A program made the position numbers and the translations under genes. This document shows positions 1-10,860 of a stretch of 64,000 nucleotides of DNA, in pieces. The DNA comes from Notospermus geniculatus. Its lineage: Eukaryota > Nemertea > Pilidiophora > Heteronemertea > Lineidae. The stretch spans positions 69,854-133,853 of the forward strand of contig NMRB01001716.1 in the NCBI GenBank assembly GCA_002633025.1, in the 5' to 3' direction. The first letter of the stretch is position 1. The number at the start of each line of letters is the position of its first letter. Below the pieces are notes generated by a model. The model was not told the DNA's origin and searched no databases. It was given only the letters and a program-made list of their open reading frames with translations.

Positions 1-160
1 GTATTCTTTGAGAGACGGCGAATTTGATTTTACGAGATTCATGCACAATCACTTCATCACCACCTTGTTGAGTTTTTCAAAACAAAAGCCTCAATGAATT
101 TTGTGCGTACTTGGGTGTGTATGTAAATGTTTGTCAAACCTCTAAGCTTTGTATGTCATT

Positions 161-559
161 AGAGAGGTTGGGAAGCTTTCCGACTCCGGCATCAACTACC
201 AGAATGAATCCTAGTCCGCTGTAGACATCCTTGATAAAAGTGCTTGGATAGATGTTTGCAAATCGTAAAATGCCATAACTTTGTGGCAGAATAATTTCGA
301 CTTGTAATCGGAAGTGTACGTAAATCACAAGTATTATAGTCGTGTTTCAAGTCGTAGTGACTAGGATTACGCCTTCAATATTCATTATTTATCCGCACTT
401 CCGATTTATAAGGCCAAATTTTTCTGCCTTCAATTTATGGTGTTTGACGAATTGAAAACTTCTGTCAAATCGTTTTTATCAAGGATGTCCATAGCGGACT
501 GCAATTCATTCTCGTAGTTGAAGTCGGAATCGGAGTCGGGCCGCTGCACAACCTCTCTA
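161..559 (-). mobile_element. F1 foldback MITE, copy 1
   Basis: Family F1: about 400 bp, termini TAGAGAGGTTG / CAACCTCTCTA, long imperfect terminal inverted repeats (about 120 bp each, containing GAATGAATTGCAGTCC) around a unique centre with AATGAATATTGAAGTCG. No transposase. This copy is in reverse orientation; its A2 equivalent is 23964-24371. Confidence 0.88.
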
Positions 560-661
560 TTGGTTCGACACCCCATCACTTGCCCATCATTGAGTGTACC
601 ATCCTGTCACAACACTAACAAGACTTATCAAATGAAAAATTAAAAAGGTAAGTGTGACTGT

Positions 662-991
662 CTATGAAAATTCAATTGTGAGAACTACCTGCCCCGTTGT
701 TGGTTGCATAGATTTTAGAATGCACTGAGACTTGCTACACTTTTTATTAGTCGAGTCTGCAAAGTGATGTGGTCCTTTTTCACCCTTTTTCACCCCCTCC
801 AGACACATTGTCATGTGGCATGATGAATTCCTTCCTTTTCCTTGCAGGTTTTTTGAACCTCTCTTTGAAATAAAATTTGTGCTTTTGTGTGAGGTGATTC
901 GATGTGATGAGTGGCCTCGGCATATGCAGGACTTCACAAATTCCTGCAGCGTTAAGTTGCCATCCCCTTGTCTGGGATAGTTGCCGGTCAT
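662..991 (-). other. Unrecognised 109-codon ORF, A1 copy
   Basis: Open frame starting MTGNYPRQGDGNLTLQEF, basic and Cys/His/Ser-containing, with no domain I recognise. The A2 copy at 24474-24803 is open over the same length with about three amino-acid changes. Conserved openness over 330 bp is mild support for coding, but the two copies are so similar overall that it is weak evidence. No splice context or promoter is evident. It may be a transposon remnant or chance. Confidence 0.15.
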
Positions 992-1273
992 GTCTTTTGG
1001 GTGTTAGCAGGGCCCTGCCTGTAATGGATCATACTTCTTTCCCAATTTGTGGATCATAGTTCCCTTCTTGTTGTGGATCATAGTTCCCTTCTTGTTGTGG
1101 ATCATAAAATTTGTCTTCCCTGTCAGAAATCATCCAGGTATCGTCCTTGTCATGATTATACAGCTCTTCCTTGTCATGGATAATACAGCCATGTGTTCTT
1201 ATGGATCCAGTAGTCTTGAACGTTAGTTGTGGTGTTGATATTTTTGGTGACTGGGAGGGGAATGTGGATGGTA

Positions 1274-1336
1274 GTCAGCTGCCCTGCATTCAGAGAGACT
1301 TTAGTGAAAAGTCTCTCTGAATGCAGGGCAGCTGAC
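1274..1336. repeat. Perfect 27-bp inverted repeat (hairpin)
   Basis: Arms GTCAGCTGCCCTGCATTCAG... (1274-1300) and its exact complement (1310-1336) with a 9-base loop. No G/C-rich-stem plus T-run terminator pattern is expected in this genome; more likely it is the end or core of a transposable element. Confidence 0.85.
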
Positions 1337-1487
1337 AGGGATCTGTGGTTATAAGTATTTATTAGCAAATGCAGATTTGTAGGGAAATGGAAGGGCTGGG
1401 GAGATATTCATCCTGCGACAAAACGTTTTCAGCAAAAAAAATAAACAGAGAAACTGACACGTGAAAAAAATAAAAATTCCCATCGCA

Positions 1488-1548
1488 AGGCTCGAACCCG
1501 GCGCCCCGGATTCAGAGCCGGACGCTCTACCGATGCGCCAGCCGGCCA
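1488..1548 (-). other. tRNA-like segment, probably SINE or tRNA pseudogene
   Basis: On the minus strand it reads like a tRNA: an A-box-like TGGCGCATCGGTAGAGCG, an anticodon region CTCTGAATCC similar to tRNA-Gln(CTG), and a B box GGGTTCGAGCC. The anticodon stem seems to lack one base and I cannot pair an acceptor stem, so a working tRNA is unlikely. Confidence 0.4.
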
Positions 1549-3180
1549 CGTCATGACGGTGGCTGCTCAATAAATGTTTATAAACATATCCCAGCTACTC
1601 AACATATTTTTATGTTAATTAAAAATGACGTTGCAAATCAGAATAATCTTCCAAAAATCGCATTTTACAACATCCACAGAGCAAGTCCCCAGCAAATCTG
1701 TCAGCGTATCGCTACATAATGTACCCATCTACGTTCACAGTCACTAAAAACGTGAACCAACCGTCCGGTATATTCCATCTGGACATTAGGTGCATATTTC
1801 CTATGAGTCCAGTTCTATTGATTGACCCGTGACAAGTCTTTGGCTAGCTTCGCTGTTGGCCGCTACGCGGCGCGTTGGGCCCTTGCGTCAAGTTGTCTTC
1901 CCTGTCATGGATCATTCAGATATCTTCCTTGTCATGGATAATACAGCCATGTGTTCTTTTGGATCAAGTTGTCTTCCCTGTCATGGATCATTCAGATATC
2001 TTCCTTGTCATGGATAATACAGCCATGTGTTCTTATGGATCAAGTTGTCTTCCCTGTCATGGATCATTCAGATATCTTCCTTGTCATGGATAATACAGCC
2101 ATGTGTTCTTATGGATCAAGTTGTCTTCCCTGTCATGGATCATTCAGATATCTTCCTTGTCATGGATCATATAGCTGTGCCCTATCATGGATCATACAAT
2201 AGTTTCCCTGTCATGAATCATGCATCTACCTCTGGATCACAACAGCTGTCAGCCCTCGTGGATCATGTCCTTCCTAATTATGGTTGCCCTCCCAAATCGT
2301 GGATCTTTGAGCTGTTTCTCCTTTTATGGATCATACAGTTACGTTTCTGGCATGGATTGTGCATTTGTGGATCATAGGGCTGTCCGGCCGCGACCAGCTC
2401 TGGATTATACAGTTCCCTTCTCTTTCATGGAACATTCAGCTGCCTGCTCAGGATCATCGAGTTGCCTTGTATGTTTTTGATCACTGTCTTGGTTCGTATC
2501 ATCTGCCTAGTCATAGATTATTCAGCTCTCTCCTTTCATAGACCACACAGCAGTTCGTCATGACATAGATAAGACTGCTCTCTGTCCTGTCTGCTCTGTC
2601 ATAGATCACACAGCTGTCTGTCATGTTGTAGCTCAGACAGCTGTCTGCTCTGTCATAGATCGCACAGCAGTCTGTCATGTCGTAGATCAGACAGCTGTCT
2701 GCTCTGTCATAGATCACACAGCAGTCCGTCATGTCATAGATCAGACAGCTGTCTGCTCTGTCATAGATCACACAGCAGTGTGTCATGTCGTAGATCAGAC
2801 AGCTATCTGTCCTGTCTGCTCTGTCATAGATCACACACAGTCTGTCATGTCGTAGATCAGACAGCTATCTGTCCTGTCTGCTCTGTCACAGATCACACAG
2901 CAGTCTGTCATGTCATAGATCAGACAGCTATCTGTCCTGTCATAGATCATGGAGTTTCTTCCCAATCATGAACCGTACAGCTGTCTGCCCCAGCTGTTAT
3001 ACACGACCCAGCTGTCTGCCCAGTCGTACATCACACTGCTGTCTGTCCTCTTTTAGATCATAGAGCTATCTGCCCAGTCAAGAATTGCATCTGTCTGCTG
3101 TGTCATAGATCACACAGCTATATGGATCATGCAGTTGGATTCCCTTTTGTAGATCACAGGGCTGTTTATCTTCAGGTCAT

Positions 3181-3986
3181 GCAAATGGTTCATGTCGTGG
3201 TTAGAGTTGGTGCTTGATTTGAGGCCCTTTCTCATTGTGTCTATAAAACATAACATTCTAAGTCTCCAAGACAAGTTTGCCTTGTGTCGGTCACTCCAGA
3301 CCGGATTTGTGAGTGAGCATGTCTAGGCTTGCATCTGCACCAGGTGGCATGATTTGGTACCGGAGGCTGCTAGATGTAGTGTATAGTCGGCAAGTCTCAA
3401 GTGCTGTCTTCCTCGCTGCTTAGTTGATGAAACTGTCGCGTCTGGCTTTGTAAATAGTCAAAAATGACTCCCTTTGGATGCCAACGTGTCCTGCTCGGTC
3501 ATATCCCAATGTTTCCTGTGTACGTAGTAGAATTGTCTTCGGTAGTCTCCCCTCTGTCCGTTTGTGTTGATGATGTTAACAATTCATTGTACGATAAATA
3601 ACGCAGCACTAATATGTACCTCCGCACTTAACTTAATGAAATTTCATGTACTTAACATTTTTACCCGATGTTCGGCATTTGAATAATGACTCTTAACAAG
3701 TTTCACCAGATTAGACTTCCAATTTATTTCGTTGCTACTTCCCAGTAGCGGCTTCTCAACTGTTCGCATCAACTGCATTTTTAACGTTTTTCCCATCCTT
3801 CCTGTTTTCAATTGCTCAGCACACACGCTTTTCGTTGACACTATCCAGTGTGGCATTCTTCCCAGCTTGCCTATTCTTAGACTATGCTATGCTGTGTGGC
3901 TTAGCAGTGACTTCCTACCTCCTTAATCATGCAAAATCATGAGAGCTTATAATCCATATCAATACCCGACTACAAAAACAAAAAGG
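3181..3986. other. No recognised feature
   Basis: Single-copy-like sequence shared with A2 (about 26271-27067). I find no gene, tRNA or transposon ends in it. Confidence 0.6.
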
Positions 3987-4239
3987 GAGCAAGAAATAAA
4001 AGTGGAAAATAAGAAGTGGGGAATTTTTGAATTTTGCACAAATTTTTCAATTTGTCGAATTGGGAGAATTTTTTTTCCCATTTTGAGAAATATCGGCCGA
4101 AAAATCAGACAAAATGTCATGTCATTTCAAGAAAATTTCTCAAAATGGGGAAAAATTTCTCCCAATTTGAGAAATTGAAAAATTCGCACAAAAATTCCAA
4201 AATTTCTCATTTCTTATTTTCCACTTTTATTTGTTACTC
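3987..4239. mobile_element. AT-rich foldback MITE, A1
   Basis: Inverted repeats AAATAAAAGTGGAAAATAAG (left) and its near complement at the right end, plus inner GAGAAATT/AATTTCTC palindromes. About 250 bp, no ORF. Equivalent copy at 27068-27329. Confidence 0.75.
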
Positions 4240-4363
4240 TAAAAGCTGAATGGATTATCATTATGTTTAAATATCGAAGTCAGAGGGTGTGCCAAGTATG
4301 GCATTTAAGCTCTGGAGACAATATTGGGTGAATTTCTGCTCAAGTAAACGGTGGAAAACCTGC

Positions 4364-4462
4364 TCTGTCAAAGAGAGTCGTTCTTTCTACCACATGAAGA
4401 ATGGGACTGACCAGGGTTGAACGCGGAACCTCAGAGGCAGGTGTTGGACCACGCTGACGGCC
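4364..4462 (-). mobile_element. tRNA-derived SINE-like element, A1
   Basis: On the minus strand a tRNA-like head (GTCAGCGTGGTCCAAC as A box, GCGTTCAACCC as B box) is followed by a tail with CATTCTTCATGTGGTAGAAAG. The same head-tail order is found at 27447-27544, 43691-43803 and 56325-56418, so it is a dispersed family. Diverged and non-coding. Confidence 0.5.
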
Positions 4463-4925
4463 TACAAATTCCTAAATTTGTGACGTGCCTCCGTACACTG
4501 CAAGAGATTGATCACCTCATTAAATTTCGATAGTTCAAATAAGAATGGGATGAAAAGTCTATAATCACCCCTTTTGATCAAATGTCCAAAACCTCGCCTT
4601 TTGGTGTATGTAAGTTGGATTTTGATTGGATGAAGTCTGAAGGAGCCTGAATGGTTGAGGTCGTAGCAATGCTGACCAACTACATGTATACTCAGAAATG
4701 AACTTCTGATGCTCTACAAAGGAGTTTAAATCCAAGGAGCATGCTAGTTGTTTGGGTTTGTGTTTAAGCAACTCGGGACTTGGGATGCTGTCTCCCTTAA
4801 CTTCGGATGAGTACCAATGATTGTAGATTAGAAGCCAGTCACAATCTTAGGTTTCACACTTTTGATAGAAGTTGACCCACTGGCATTTTTAGGTGTTATG
4901 CAAATGTAGGCACAAAGCTGAATAT

Positions 4926-5350
4926 CAGTTTGTGTTATTTGCTACCAGATGAGACCCTGAATGGCCTAGAAATATCACTATCAGTAAGCGTTATTTTCTA
5001 CCAGACAAGACCCTGAATGGCCTAGAAATATCACTATCAGTTTAATAGCGTTACTTGCTACCAGATGAGACCCTAAATGGCCTAGAAATATCACTATCAG
5101 TTAGTGTTATTTGCCACCAGATGAGACCCTAAATGGACTAGAAATATCACTATCAGTTAGTGTTATTTGCCACCAGATGAGACCCTGAATGGCCTAGAAA
5201 TATCACTATCAGTTAGCGTTATTTGCAACCAGATGAGACCCTAAATGGCCTAGAAATATCACTATCAGTTAGCGTTATTTGCTACCAGATGAGACCCTGA
5301 ATGGCCTAGAAGTATCAGTTTGTGTTATTTGCTACCAGATAAAGCCCAAA
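4926..5350. repeat. 58-bp minisatellite, about 8 units, A1
   Basis: Units contain GTTATTTGCTACCAGATGAG and CCTAGAAATATCACTATCAG. It lies 0.4 kb upstream of the T1 exon. A2 has about 6 units at 28010-28322. Confidence 0.88.
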
Positions 5351-5742
5351 ATTGTCAAGAATAATGAAAATAATGTTGGTGGTCTAATACTCCAACTGAT
5401 GAATGGCCTGGTTTAGAATTGACAGATCAGATGCATTCCAATATGAACTTATAATATCGTTGGAGTGTGCAACACGGCGTTTGATCATGATTGTTGAAGG
5501 CGGGTTCAGGCTGAATGCAACTGGATAGGTCACTTGGTGTGTGTGCTGTGTGATTTTATGCGTCAAGATTAGATCATTTGCTAATTCCAAGATGGTAGAA
5601 ACATCCTTACATTTAACTCACGTAACTCAGCTCCTTATTTTTTTGTTCTTTTTAGCATCTTCGTTACTTACGCTAAACCTCGTTTAGTTTAAGTTTGTTT
5701 TGCACCTATACTAACAATGCTTGATATATTTTCGTCTCACAG
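5351..5742 (+). other. Intron end before T1 exon
   Basis: Nearly identical in A1 and A2 (28323-28713). It includes a T-rich stretch ATTTTTTTGTTCTTTTTAG and the final TATTTTCGTCTCACAG acceptor of T1. The earlier TTTTTAG could be another acceptor, but its downstream frame has stops before the T1 codons (GTTTAG). Confidence 0.55.
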
Positions 5743-6087
5743 CTGCGGGTGGTTCGGGCGTTTAAGAGTACATTGGAAGACCTGGAGGAGAAGCGTAGTG
5801 TACACAGCTTTCACAGCTTACACAGTCTTCGCAGCTCACGTAGCCAGAGCCACAAACCTCTCTCCGAAGAATTATACACTCTGGACTATACGAAATCCGC
5901 ATCGTCAGATCATAACAGCTCTTATCTACGCACGTCCAGCAACAAAGACAGTGCGCTGATTAATAAGAGCCGCTCGGTTGAAAATGTCCCCCTGATGGAA
6001 GAACAAGGGCATGGGTCGTCGTGCAATACGTCTAGGACGTTGAGTTCTAGCAACATCAACGCCAAAGTGCACGAGACAACTATTTAA
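5743..6087 (+). CDS. ATP2B-like: PMCA C-terminal tail exon type T1, copy in block A1
   Basis: Terminal exon of 114 codons plus stop, following an acceptor ending TCTCACAG; it starts in phase 0 with LRVVRAFKSTLEDLEEK, the second half of the PMCA calmodulin-binding domain. Next comes a Ser/His-rich stretch (HSFHSLHSLRSSRSQS) with RSxS sites that could be kinase targets, then a polar Ser/Asn-rich tail. The last residues HETTI fit a class I PDZ ligand (T at -2, I at 0), as at the ends of vertebrate PMCA b-type variants. It is identical in protein to the copy at 28714-29058. Its position is odd: it lies upstream of the TM10 and calmodulin-domain exons of the only visible gene, so that transcript could not use it. 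It is either an orphan exon from a duplication, the end of another gene copy whose exons are off the left edge, or a misplaced haplotype. Confidence 0.8.
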   Translation: MRVVRAFKSTLEDLEEKRSVHSFHSLHSLRSSRSQSHKPLSEELYTLDYTKSASSDHNSSYLRTSSNKDSALINKSRSVENVPLMEEQGHGSSCNTSRTLSSSNINAKVHETTI

Positions 6088-6785
6088 ATCAGAATGACAG
6101 AACCTTTATAGCATTCTCATGGTGCCGTTTGCCCCAGTTGATTTGGTACATGTAGATGATTTTCGTGTGTGTGTGGACCGTTTTTGTAGAGTTTCAACTT
6201 TTACTGTGATCCTATGCTCTTGTCATTAATGTTGAATGTAAACAGAATTCGCACCATGCTAGTCGAAGTGATATTTTTCACAGCTTATAGCACCCGATTA
6301 TAATTATGTATGCAAATTACCTGTACAATTGATGGAATTTTAACGTACGTTGGTGACATCGCCTAATAGGGCCGAGATCATAAGATAGGAACTTGTGTTA
6401 TTATATCGAATAATAACACAAATGTACATAAACTGATCGCGAACTCGCCAGGAAATTGACCACTTCACATATATATGGCTCTATAATCATGCCTACGATA
6501 TATTTGATATTTTTATACTGTAATAGATGTCGCCGCTTGTTAGTTAACGAAAACACTGCACGGTTTTGTAATGTATTCTTAAAACTAACTGCTTACGTAA
6601 TTCTAATCAGAGCACTGCCTATTTGGTGTTGGTGTCTAATCTATAACTCTTCTTATTATCAATGTTATGCGCAACTAGACGTATTTTTTTCCAAGATGAG
6701 AGTCTAGTGCAGTTATGGTCTTTAGTTTGTACCGGCGGTACGGAAATTTGTAAATTGTGTGTGTGAGTTATAGATGGGTCTCTAT
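6088..6785 (+). other. Probable 3'UTR of T1 exon, A1
   Basis: About 0.7 kb after the T1 stop, almost unchanged in A2 (29059-29756). No AATAAA is visible; it ends before the next foldback element. Confidence 0.5.
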
Positions 6786-6901
6786 ATTATCTTATATGTA
6801 CGGCAGAAAAAATACGGTGTGTTTTCCGAACGAAGACTGAGGTTGAAATAAGTTTGCAGAGATATTTGTTTAGAATGAACCAATGTTCCGCACATCTTGT
6901 T

Positions 6902-7338
6902 CTACACTTCATTCCACATCCAATTGGCACGAGGTTTATGGCCGATATCTCCGCAACGGCTGGGTCAAATTTGACATACCATACATCAATCGATTTGTCT
7001 TTTTTGCCACTACAGCCATCATCACTGTCATTTTCCCTATAAACGTAACAGAAAAAAGTTCTTTCACCAATCACAGTTTGTGTTTACGGCCGAAATGGCG
7101 GCCATTTTGAAATGATGCAATGCATCGCGCACGTGTAAACTGCACTGAACACCATGGCGAAATGAAATGAGTTTTGAGAAAGGGATCTGTTATGCCGGCC
7201 TTACGCAAAAAACGAAGATAGCAGAAAGACCGACAAGAAAGACAAGTCAATTGATGTATGGTATGTCGAATTTGGCCCAGCCGTTGCTGAGATATCGGCT
7301 GAAAACCTCGTGCCAATCGGATGTGGAATGAAGTGTAG
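6902..7338. mobile_element. 440-bp foldback element with about 100-bp arms, A1
   Basis: Left arm from CTACACTTCATTCCACATCC and right arm ending GGAATGAAGTGTAG are reverse complements over about 100 bp (GATATCTCCGCAACGGCTGG on the left). The centre contains GGCCGAAATGGCGGCCATTTTG. Several overlapping short ORFs arise from it. A2 copy at 29873-30314. Confidence 0.8.
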
Positions 7339-7850
7339 TTCGACCATTCTTAAGTGCAAGGCAATAGGCCTACTTCTGCTTCCTTTTGATCTCGGGTTCT
7401 TATTGGTAAACACTCGGTGCACTATTATACTGGTGAATATCTTTGATTGTAAGAGCCATCTCTCCTCACCTTTAAGGCCTCCACACATTTGTGCATTTCA
7501 CGTTGTGTTTGGAAGAAAATTTTACACTGTGCAGCGCCATGCATGGGCGCATCTGAAAATCACACGGTGATCTGGACAAGTGTGTGGAAGCCTTCTGTTG
7601 GTCAGTCACGTGCCATTGTGATGTACTTACCCTATTATTATTAAACCCCGCGTCCCTGGGTTTTACTCGCAGAGAGGTGTATTATTTATGTATATATGAA
7701 GAGATGATGTAAAGTGTACACAAATTTCGAAGCAGACGTACTTACTGATAATTCTTGATGAGAATCAAAGTGAGGGTGAGGGACTGTTCGAGTATGGTGT
7801 GGGGAGATTGAACCGTTTATTTTGTGGAAGATGTAATTCAGTTGTGGGCA
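7339..7850. other. No recognised feature (A1; equivalent A2 30315-30840)
   Basis: Shared between both A blocks. It contains TATTATTAAACCCC (an ATTAAA in A1 that is changed in A2) and no gene. Confidence 0.5.
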
Positions 7851-8219
7851 TTAGCGAGGTTTAGCACCTTTCCGATTCCGACTTCAACTACGTGAATGAA
7901 TTGCAGTCCGCTATGGACATCCTTGATATAAACGATTTGATAGACGTTTTCAATTCGTCAAACACCATAAATTGAAGGCAGAAAAATCGGAAGTGCGGAT
8001 AAATAATGAATATTGAAGTCGTAATCCTAGTCGTTATGACTTGGAACAGGACTATGATATTTGCGATTTACGTGCACTTCCAGTTACGAGTGAAAATTAT
8101 TCTGCCACAGAGTTATGGCATTTTACGATTTGCAAACGTCTGTCAAATCATTTTTATCAAGGATGCAATTCATTCCGGTAGTTGAAGCCGGAGTCGGAAA
8201 GGTGCTAAACTTCGCTTAA
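7851..8219 (+). mobile_element. F1 foldback MITE, copy 2, variant termini
   Basis: The F1 body is forward but the ends read TTAGCGAGGTTTAGCACC / GGTGCTAAACTTCGCTTAA instead of the usual ones, still matching each other as inverted repeats. The right arm is shortened. The equivalent place in A2 (30841-31241) holds an F1 copy in the opposite orientation. Confidence 0.82.
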
Positions 8220-8812
8220 ATATTGTCCATGATGCTGGCGAGCTTGCCAGATGCAAGGTGTTTCCATCATAATGTCAACCAACTAGGTATCACCAATTAA
8301 GTGGTCTTTGAAAAGAGTTAAACTGACTACAATACCATGTGTATATACTTAAACCATTATGGAAGTTTGCTTCTTTGACTCGCAGAAGGTTGTTTCTTGT
8401 GGTGTTGCTGTGGAGTTAGTCATTCTTGCAGTATATTTGCAGCATACTTAAAGCATACTTGCAGCATGCTTGGATTTTAGGAGCATATTTGCAGCATTGC
8501 TGTGATTATCAAAATGTTCATAACTTGGGCAAGGGACATTGACAGTGAGAAATTTATTTTTAAAGTCAGGTTTCGTAAAAGTCGAAGCGGAAAGCATAAA
8601 GCATTGAGTAAAGCATACATACAAAGTAGTAGAAATGTATGCGATTTTATTATTAAAGTCGTTATGTATAGTTTAAACCATGCTTGCACGTGATAGAGCC
8701 AACATGATGCCGAAACTTTTTATGTTTTGAGGAAGATGGAGCGATATGATTCTTGTCCCTGTTTTTTGTGCACCACGACTTCAGCTTGTACTAATGTTAT
8801 GTTTGTGATACT

Positions 8813-9206
8813 AGAGAGGTTGCACAGCGGCCCGACTCCGACTTCAAATACGAGAATGAATTGCAGTCCACTATGGACATCCTTGATAAAAACGATTTGA
8901 TAGAAGTTTTCAATTCGTCAAACACCATAAACTGAAGGCAGAAAAATTTGGCCTTATAAATGGGAAGTACGGATAAATAATGAATATTGAAGTCGTAATC
9001 CTAGTCGTTACGACTTGAAACACGACTATAATATTTGCGATTTACGTGCACTTCCGATTACGAGTCAAAATTATTCTGCCACAAAGTTATGGCATTTTAC
9101 GATTTGCAAACGTCTATCAAATCGTTTTTATCAAGGATGTCTGCAGCGGACTGCAATTCATTCTGGTAGTTGAAGCCGGAGTCGGAAAGCTGCGCAACCT
9201 ATCTAC
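8813..9206 (+). mobile_element. F1 foldback MITE, copy 3
   Basis: AGAGAGGTTGCACAGC start and GCGCAACCTATCTA end, F1 centre forward. The A2 equivalent is 31828-32216. Confidence 0.87.
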
Positions 9207-10281
9207 TGATAAAACCATCCTTTAATATTCGCCCACTTTGTATATTTATGTTGTTTATTCCTCCTGCCTTATTTACGTTTGCCTTATTTACGTTTGCCTT
9301 ATGTTTGTCTGCTTAGTTGGTGCTCTTTCCTCGCTTACTGTGTGTGTTGTGTGGTGTTTGCGATGATGAACAGGCACGCGTGGTGTTTGTGTGTTTGTGG
9401 CTAGGTTTTCCGGCCGTGGCATGCCCTGTTTGCTTGCTCACTGATCAAGTTTTGACCCGATTGGATTGCGCGATGAAGAAAGTAGAGTGAGTTAGCTTTG
9501 ATTGAATTCAGATAACTTTTGATTTTGGCACTCGGCATCGAGTGCAGTGTATAATTCGTTAAAGGTTTCCACTTTGAACTGAATACTGCCTTTTATGTGC
9601 TATTTCATTGGTTCAAACTGTTTCAATTTATACTTGATTTTCCCCGGTAATTTGTACTTGATTTTCCCCCAGTAATTATTTAATTCATTGCCAGTTATTT
9701 CTGATGAAAACTGTATGCTTCTTAATTGATTCAATCCTTCTGTCCCAATTCTGGTTTTACAACTAGGCCTAGCCCAGCCAGATGTTTGTTAGAAAATAAA
9801 TTGAAAATGAAGAGAGTCGAGGAGATCGAGTCTGCTAAGTATTATAATTTGAAGTGAAAATCATGAAATATCTTAAAATAAAAAATAAATAAATAAAGAC
9901 AAAATGAAGAATAAAATAAATCAAGTCAGGGGAGGGGGTGAATTATTATTATTATAATAAATTGTTTTGAAGTGCTAAATAATGTTGTACATTTACAAAG
10001 CACTGTACAAAAAGTAGAGAAGGCATTAAAAATCGACAAGTAACAACAACAGTGACTGAAATGAATAGTTCTGGAGTTATCTCCCCTTCCCATTATTTGG
10101 GCCCTTTTGGGGCAGTCTCCCACCGAGACCCCTGTAGTGCACTGTTAAATATTTGTCTATAATTATCTTGAAAAATCCACTAATGAGTATAAAATGTATG
10201 TTGTATGGACAGTACATTGGACCCTGAATGAAGGGGTCTTGGGTATTTCAGGCAGCTTTTCAAGTATCTTGAGAGGCAAGC
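9207..10281. other. Low-complexity and unrecognised sequence, A1
   Basis: TTTACGTTTGCCTTA short tandem repeats near 9280, an AATAAATAAATAAA tract near 9890, TTATTATTATTATAATAA near 9943. No gene seen. A2 counterpart 32217-33600 lacks part of 9942-10060. Confidence 0.5.
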
Positions 10282-10547
10282 TACAGTACAGGTCACAATT
10301 GACATCCCTAAATTCGCGTAAGTTACGCGTAAGTCACTCGTAACTTACGCAACAACTCACGAGCTATGTTACGCACAACTTAGGTGAGTTACGTGAATTT
10401 CGCTAGCTACGCAGTGATTTACGAGGCGAGTTACGCGATTTTGGCGAGTTACGCAGTAAGTTGCGCGAAACCAAAGTCGTGAGTTACGCGTAGGTTACAC
10501 GTAACTTACGAGAAGCCGTAGGGATGTCAATTGTGACCTGTACTGTA
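10282..10547. mobile_element. MITE with 29-bp perfect TIRs and ACGCGTAA-rich core, A1 only
   Basis: Left TIR starts TACAGTACAGGTCACAATTG (10282-10310); the right TIR (10519-10547) is its exact complement. The core is made of GTTACGCGTAAG and GAGTTACGCGA-like motifs in both directions. A2 has no such sequence at the matching place (about 33607-33620). Confidence 0.9.
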
Positions 10548-10860
10548 CAAGGATACAATTATCAGTTCCAAACTTTTCCAAACGATAAAGAGGATGAATG
10601 CAAACTGGTGGTTTTGGTCTAACAATGAAAGTTTAACTGCAACAAGATAGATTTTAAAAGTTTAATCGCATTAACACTAACAGAGGATAGGGCCAAAGTA
10701 CAAGTTAAAAAATGATCATTTTATTGAACGCAGTTCAAAGCTAGATATTGGTGAGGTCAAGTATTGTGTAAAACTGGATTGAGTTGATTTTGAGTTTACT
10801 TTGAATTAACCTGACCTCTTTACCCCAGATACAGGTAAACTCTGAGTTAACTCTTATAAT

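Larger units (their letters stand above)
1209..1882. mobile_element. A1-only insertion inside the minisatellite
   Basis: About 670 bp without counterpart in A2, where the GGATC to AAGTTG repeat sequence continues. It contains a perfect hairpin (1274-1336) and a tRNA-like segment (1488-1548, minus strand). The rest is unrecognised. Confidence 0.65.
1020..3180. repeat. GATCATA/GTCATAGATC minisatellite tract, A1
   Basis: More than 2 kb of degenerate tandem repeats with a GTCATGGATCATACAGCTG-like core. It contains four clean 76-bp units at 1895-2198 (period confirmed at 1895, 1971, 2047 and 2123). From about 2540 to 2960 there are 48-63-bp units with TCATAGATCACACAGCAG and GTAGATCAGACAGCT. It is interrupted by an insertion at 1209-1882. 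Long ORFs on both strands are a by-product of the repeat. Confidence 0.88.

Noticed and set aside
1488-1548. Functional tRNA-Gln gene
   Set aside because: The anticodon stem appears to lack a base and no acceptor stem can be paired; treated as tRNA-like only.
6787-7488. Cluster of overlapping 60-95-codon ORFs on both strands
   Set aside because: All arise from the arms of the 440-bp foldback element and mirror each other on opposite strands.
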